NCBI GenBank assembly: GCA_900660155.1
Contig: CABFPE010000541.1
Span: 485,005-549,004, forward strand
Source of the DNA: Hofstenia miamia
Lineage: Eukaryota > Xenacoelomorpha > Acoela > Hofsteniidae
DNA: 64,000 nt
Direction: 5' to 3'
Made by a program: the position numbers and the translations under genes. Each line of letters opens with the position of its first letter. Positions within the stretch are counted from its first letter, which is position 1. Positions 58,498 through 64,000 of the stretch are shown piece after piece. The notes under the pieces were generated by a model. It was given only the letters and a program-made list of their open reading frames with translations, was not told where the DNA came from and did no database searches.

Positions 58498-59569
58498 CAG
58501 TGGCGACCATAAATGTTCGCACAGTTGAATGAAATTAATGTTATGCTCCTTCTAGAAGCTGATATTTTAGAATGTTACAATATTTTTGCTACATTAGATA
58601 TATCACATGCCTAATAATATATTAGGTGAAAAATAAAATGTCAACATTAGTAGGACGAGCATTCTAGGATGTTTTTATTTTCTATAAGGGTGTAGAACAA
58701 CTCATGCACGACGGCCATATAATGTTTCAAAAGGACACACCATATACACTCAGAAAACTGTGAAGTTTGGAGGCATTAGTGTCATGGAATGAGTATATCA
58801 AATATTCTGGAAAATGAAAACTAGTAATCTCTGATGGCAACATGGATATTCGCACAGACATCCAAATATTAAAGGATATTATATTTTTATTCCTTGAAGG
58901 CACTGAAATCTGGTATAAAATGGAGCAACATGCCCCAAACTGGAAAAACTCCGATATTAATTGAAGAAATTACAGTCCCAAACTGAATAATTTGCCTACT
59001 CAGTCACATGATTTAAATATAATTGAATGTTTTTGTGATGAGCCATGGCCAACTTAATATATTAAGTTGGCCATGGCTGAGCTAAAGAGATATGTTTCCA
59101 AAAGTGATTCAACTAACATTTCTGAATTACTGGAGCTAATTCAAGATGATTTTCGGAACATCATAGCCTAATTCATTGAGAATTCGAAGAAATCTCTTAC
59201 AGGTCATATCAAACCGGTTTTGGACGCCTATGGACACTATGCAAAGTACTAATGGTTAACTTTGTATACAAATGTTACTTTTGCTACATTTTTAAACCTA
59301 ATAATTTACTCCTGAAACAAAATTTTTGTTTGTAACTTGTTTGATTGTTCAAAATATGCAGGTGAAGCTTTTTGTCCAACCCAAATATTTTGAAATCGAA
59401 AGCATTCAGACAAATGTTGTAAGGAAAACGTCATTATCATTTAATGGGTCAGCATTATTTACGAGCTATTTATAATAGCCTAAGTTGCCTCGAAAAAATC
59501 GTTGCATCCTATGACAATTAACAAAAGGATAATATTTTCGAGGTGTGCGAACCTTTATGGCCACCACTG
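58498..59569. mobile_element. Tc1-like element relic with TA target-site duplication
   Basis: The left end is CAGTGGCGACCATAAATGTT. The right end, on the other strand, is CAGTGGTGGCCATAAAGGTT. Both are followed by CGCACA-type sequence and flanked by TA (58,496-58,497 and 59,570-59,571). Length 1,072 bp. On the + strand a decayed transposase core reads LPTQSHDLNIIEC at about 58,997-59,035, matching the Tc1 PxQSPDLNPIEN block. Too decayed to encode a working enzyme. Confidence 0.88.
59041..59078. repeat. 38-bp perfect palindrome
   Basis: AGCCATGGCCAACTTAATA followed by its exact inverse complement, inside the Tc1-like relic just after the catalytic Glu block. Probably a short inverted duplication formed within the element. 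Confidence 0.9.
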
Positions 59570-59571
59570 TA

Positions 59572-60370
59572 GTAGACGTCGGCGTCACTATAACAGGCCG
59601 AAATTAGCCATTTATGTTCTCAATCACACTGAAATATTTATTCAAAATAAATTAATGAGACTTGCATGATGAAAAAATTTCAATTTATGCATTCTGACTA
59701 CTTTTGTATCATGTCAAAGTTACGAATACCATTATCTCAAAAAATCTCCACAGATCTAATATATGTGCTATTTTGGAGCTGTGTAGTTGAATTCGGCCTC
59801 GTATTGAGGCACTTTCAAAAAAATGTTTTCATACATACATGTATAGATATTTGCTTGGTTTTGCTTAAGCATGAAATTCTTTGTTTTGGTTAAATAATGG
59901 TTTTTAGAAAGTTAATAATAGATGTAGAATTAATATAAAGCATCAATACCTTACACTTAATGTTGATGGTTCCATGTAGTAGCCCTTCAAAAACAAGTAA
60001 TAATTTAAGCAGAAATTCCCATTTCGCTTCATGATAGAAACAAATTCGAAATACCATTATATAAATCTGTTAGTTAATGAAGAATCTTGAAGTGATGAAA
60101 TATTCTGAAGCTAAACATCAGTCATTACCAATGTTTTAAGTTCTATATTTCTAATTACTGTTGATGTTTCTACAATATCTGTTGATGTTTCTACAATATG
60201 GAATCACAACTGCACTGCATAATCTGCAGAAATATTTAAATGCAATTAGAATTTACGCATTGCGGGAATATTTACATAACGTTCTGCAAACTGCAATTGA
60301 TTGAGCTTTTGAAACAACAATCGTGTGATTCAAATTTGTTCTATATCACATTCTTAATATCATACAAATA
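59572..60370. other. Unassigned AT-rich DNA
   Basis: No gene or repeat end recognised. TCTGTTGATGTTTCTACAAT occurs twice in near-tandem at about 60,160-60,198. Confidence 0.45.
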
Positions 60371-60378
60371 CATGCATA

Positions 60379-61668
60379 CAGGGGCGGATCTAGAAATTTC
60401 TGATGGGGGTACTGAGGCTCGTAAACTCGATTTTCCATAATATTTTTCATTCTAAATTTGATAAGTTTTGAATACTGATAATTTCTTTACATATTATGAT
60501 AAGAATTTAAAAGTTCTTGCTGATGTTCTAGTCAAACTTTCTACTATGGTGTTTTAATTTATTATATATAGATCATCTATTTGTGCTAAAATTATGCATT
60601 ATTAACAAAATAGAATATTGAATGGAGATACAGTATGAAATTGAAAATTTAGTTCTGGTTTCACACTGATCCTATCCCATGTCTTGTGGGTCTGGTATCA
60701 GGACCAGTAATTGCGAATAATTCCCTCATGACTCTATTGGTTTTTGAAATCTGTGAAGAAAAGGAAACAGTTCTAAATAGACTGTTAGTTTTACCGAGTT
60801 ACTTTTAATTTGCATTGGTGATTGGTCAGTCTTTAGCATCAATTTTTTCTGTAACATAGTAATTACAATTTCAAATTTCTGGAGAATACAAAAAGAGGTC
60901 TAGAAATGGAGGTATCATATCATTAATTTTGAAACTCACAATTCTTAGCAAATCAACAATTTGAAAATTGAATGATCTTAGCTGATCATAAAAGTTCTTT
61001 GTAGGAATGAAGTTGCATTTTTGTAGGTTTAGGATCAAAATTAGGTGCTGGTGGCCAACGACAAACATCTGGGGATTAAAATATATCATAGGTAGGAATC
61101 TATGTTTTTTCTAGGATTTTAGTTTACCTTTCATAGTTAGGGACTTATTCAGCTATTTTTGAATAAAAAAATGAGAAAGCGTTTTTTTATTTCTTATAAG
61201 ATAGAAAAAAAAGTATTTCTTAGGTGTAGTTTTTCGAGAAAAATGGGGAGACAATCGCCGTGGTCTAGATTCTTCAACAAATATATGTCATAATTAACAT
61301 CTGGTATAATGTGTAAGCAGTTCTTTCAACTGCCCTTATAATTTTTTAGATAAAAAATTTGGTGGATTGTAGATGAAAGGTCTAATATTGGAATATGTTT
61401 GATATATTCTTAAGAATGTGTAATATTATTTGAAAAAAAGTTGGAAAATCAGGCAAATATTTGCAAGGTTTGTTAAATTTTAAGGAAACTTGCAAGTTAT
61501 TTTATAAATTTGCCAAATATTTTACAAACCCTTGGATCGTTTTGCAAATGAAATACAAAAATTTGGCACTAATTTAGGATTTTTATCAAGGTTGCAAAAA
61601 TTAATCTCCGTTTTGCTCCTCATGGGGGCTGCAGTCCCATAGTCCCCCACCCCTGAAATCCGCCACTG
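60379..61668. mobile_element. Non-autonomous hAT element with perfect 8-bp target-site duplication
   Basis: The left end is CAGGGGCGGATCTAGAAATT. The right end, on the other strand, is CAGTGGCGGATTTCAGGGG. Both are flanked by the identical 8-mer CATGCATA (60,371-60,378 and 61,669-61,676), the hallmark of hAT insertion. The 1,290-bp interior has no transposase frame, so it depends on an enzyme from elsewhere. The intact duplication points to a fairly young insertion. Confidence 0.9.
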
Positions 61669-61722
61669 CATGCATATATAAAATAATATAGACATTAAAC
61701 TGGAACTTTTACACAATTATAA

Positions 61723-62993
61723 TTTTGCCATAAGTCGCATACATACTTTATAATCTTATAAATTATTTAAAAAAGCAATTCTATACATAGAAACTTTATT
61801 AGATCATGGCTAGAATATAGGAATTTTAGAAAACAACAAGAAATTATGCTATTGAAGATGAGAAGATGTTCCTCCATTCATTTGAGGCACCCAATCTGTT
61901 CTACTGTGCAAATTCATAACAGCTGCAAACAATTCATCACGAGTTACCTTGTTTATCTCAAGTTCTATGCGTTGCTTCAGTTCATCAAGTGTTAATGCTC
62001 ATAATTGTGATAAACCCGTGCTTTTATCATACCCCAGAACCAATAATCTACTGGTGAGAGATCAGGTGAGCGCGGAGGCCATTCTTCTCCAACTCCTCTT
62101 GCAAGTATTCTGTTTGGGGGAAGTTTCGATTTCAAAAAATCACGAATCTGTGTAGCAAAGTGCGTAGGGGCACCATCGTGTTGGAAAAGCATTTCCTTCA
62201 ACTTTCTTCTTCGTTGTAATTCTGGGAAAACATCTTCTCGAAGGAGGGTCAGATAGTTTTCGCCAGTTACAGTTCCATCAAGAAAACGTGGTTTCAACAT
62301 GAATTCTGCAGAAAAGCCTACCCACACACAAACCTTCGGCGAATGTAATTCTTTTGCAAATGTTTGTTGAGGTTTTGAAATCCCCAAATTACGCAATTAT
62401 GTGTGTTAACTTGCCCATCCATTGTAAAGTATACCTCGTCTGTCCACACAATCTTATCTAGCATCCCATCATTGTTTCAAAGCCATTCTACAAATTCCAA
62501 GCGATATTTTTTTATCATTATTTGTAATTGCTTGATGTGTTGAGAGTTTATATAGGTATAAGCCTATTTCTTCTCTCAAGATACGACTAACACTGCGTGC
62601 TGGAATGTCAGTAGCATTGGAAACATGAGTTGATGAGGCATGGCCATGAGGGTTTGCAGATTGCAAAGTTTTGAGTGATTCCATAATCAAATCTTTTCTC
62701 TTTTCCACAAGTGATGGGCGACCACTTCTAGCATAATCATGAAGGAAGAATGTTTCTTCGAACTTACCAAAGCAGAAAAAGCATGTACAGTGATTGTGCT
62801 ATGATTGGATGAAATTAGTTTATTGTATGCCCGCAATGTTAAGATAGGTGATGATTTATTGGCATAAAATAATTTGATAATTTGAAGGCGAGTTTGCATG
62901 TCCATATATTAATGAGAGTAGTGTTAACAAATATTTGATTGGCTAAAAATGACACACTAACAAAGTATGTATGCGACTTATGGCCAACCCTTT
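61723..62993 (-). mobile_element. Tc1/mariner-superfamily element (DUF4817-type)
   Basis: Inverted ends: GCCATAAGTCGCATACATAC at about 61,728-61,747, and its inverse at about 62,964-62,983 (TATGTATGCGACTTATGGC). The outer few bases of the left end have diverged. The right end runs into a TA run and the N gap. About 1.27 kb, the normal size for this superfamily. It encodes a broken transposase on the minus strand. Confidence 0.85.
61992..62905 (-). pseudogene. Mariner-related transposase with wide D-D spacing (frameshifted)
   Basis: In order: N-terminal helix-turn-helix region (MQTRLQIIKLFYANKSS, from 62,899), a linker ending ISLGICRMALKQ, the first catalytic Asp in IVWTDEVYFTMDGQVNTHN (about 62,405-62,455), GENYLTLLREDVFPELQ, the second Asp in MLFQHDGAPTHF, and the third in WPPRSPDLSPVDYWFWG. 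I count 42 residues between the last two Asp, wider than DD34D/E. The reading frame shifts at least three times (near 62,700, 62,470 and 62,380) and ends at 61,992. Family: IS630/Tc1/mariner with a DUF4817-like N terminus. Confidence 0.85.
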
Positions 62994-63011
62994 ATATATA
63001 TATATATATAT
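62992..63011. repeat. (TA)n microsatellite at gap edge
   Basis: TA run next to the mariner-related element's right end. It leads directly into N's, so its length is unknown. Confidence 0.8.
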
Positions 63012-64000
63012 NNNNNNNNNNNNNNNNNNNNNNNNNNNNNNNNNNNNNNNNNNNNNNNNNNNNNNNNNNNNNNNNNNNNNNNNNNNNNNNNNNNNNNNNN
63101 NNNNNNNNNNNNNNNNNNNNNNNNNNNNNNNNNNNNNNNNNNNNNNNNNNNNNNNNNNNNNNNNNNNNNNNNNNNNNNNNNNNNNNNNNNNNNNNNNNNN
63201 NNNNNNNNNNNNNNNNNNNNNNNNNNNNNNNNNNNNNNNNNNNNNNNNNNNNNNNNNNNNNNNNNNNNNNNNNNNNNNNNNNNNNNNNNNNNNNNNNNNN
63301 NNNNNNNNNNNNNNNNNNNNNNNNNNNNNNNNNNNNNNNNNNNNNNNNNNNNNNNNNNNNNNNNNNNNNNNNNNNNNNNNNNNNNNNNNNNNNNNNNNNN
63401 NNNNNNNNNNNNNNNNNNNNNNNNNNNNNNNNNNNNNNNNNNNNNNNNNNNNNNNNNNNNNNNNNNNNNNNNNNNNNNNNNNNNNNNNNNNNNNNNNNNN
63501 NNNNNNNNNNNNNNNNNNNNNNNNNNNNNNNNNNNNNNNNNNNNNNNNNNNNNNNNNNNNNNNNNNNNNNNNNNNNNNNNNNNNNNNNNNNNNNNNNNNN
63601 NNNNNNNNNNNNNNNNNNNNNNNNNNNNNNNNNNNNNNNNNNNNNNNNNNNNNNNNNNNNNNNNNNNNNNNNNNNNNNNNNNNNNNNNNNNNNNNNNNNN
63701 NNNNNNNNNNNNNNNNNNNNNNNNNNNNNNNNNNNNNNNNNNNNNNNNNNNNNNNNNNNNNNNNNNNNNNNNNNNNNNNNNNNNNNNNNNNNNNNNNNNN
63801 NNNNNNNNNNNNNNNNNNNNNNNNNNNNNNNNNNNNNNNNNNNNNNNNNNNNNNNNNNNNNNNNNNNNNNNNNNNNNNNNNNNNNNNNNNNNNNNNNNNN
63901 NNNNNNNNNNNNNNNNNNNNNNNNNNNNNNNNNNNNNNNNNNNNNNNNNNNNNNNNNNNNNNNNNNNNNNNNNNNNNNNNNNNNNNNNNNNNNNNNNNNN
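63012..64000. other. Assembly gap (N to window end)
   Basis: All N. Confidence 0.98.

Overview
The window is AT-rich invertebrate DNA with one recognisable host gene and much mobile-element DNA. The gene has introns and encodes an adhesion GPCR, a metazoan family. Gene density is low, (TA)n tracts are frequent, and Tc1/mariner, hAT, Harbinger-like, Helitron and Ty3/gypsy sequences are present. Together these suggest a large, repeat-rich animal genome. A hydra-like cnidarian is my guess; the sequence does not prove it.

Layout. 1-8.4 kb: a Tc1/mariner relic in a (TA)n tract, hAT-type ends and unassigned AT-rich DNA. 8.4-17.4 kb: a decayed Helitron/Helentron-like element on the + strand, carrying a Ty3/gypsy fossil at 11.03-12.92 kb. 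17.4-23.3 kb: intergenic DNA with a 48-bp micro-element and a near-perfect 225-bp foldback MITE. 23.3-34.04 kb: a six-exon adhesion GPCR (signal peptide, Ig-like domains, GAIN, GPS, 7TM). My exon joins keep one frame from start to stop (1437 codons plus stop), including a 48-bp micro-intron. 34.07-40.97 kb: a block almost without CpG, holding a decayed mobile-element ORF and a pair of ~250-bp repeats, ending at an N gap (40,967-41,966). 42-47.5 kb: mostly unassigned. 47.48-58.32 kb: a second Helitron-like copy, inverted relative to the first and better preserved. It encodes an OTU protease, a Rep domain (HUH and two-tyrosine motifs), a Pif1-like helicase and, downstream of the helicase, an SGNH/GDSL hydrolase with all catalytic blocks. 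58.4-63 kb: a Tc1-like relic, a non-autonomous hAT with a perfect 8-bp target-site duplication, and a mariner-related element with an unusually wide D-D spacing. N gap from 63,012.

The most interesting items are the OTU-Rep-helicase-SGNH element found twice, the CpG desert, and the Ig-bearing adhesion GPCR. Three of the four isolated N's (32,497; 50,780; 52,026) are each followed by a near-exact restart of the preceding 0.9-1.05 kb. These are best read as overlapping contigs joined without merging, so the GPCR intron and the helicase are inflated by about 2.8 kb in total.
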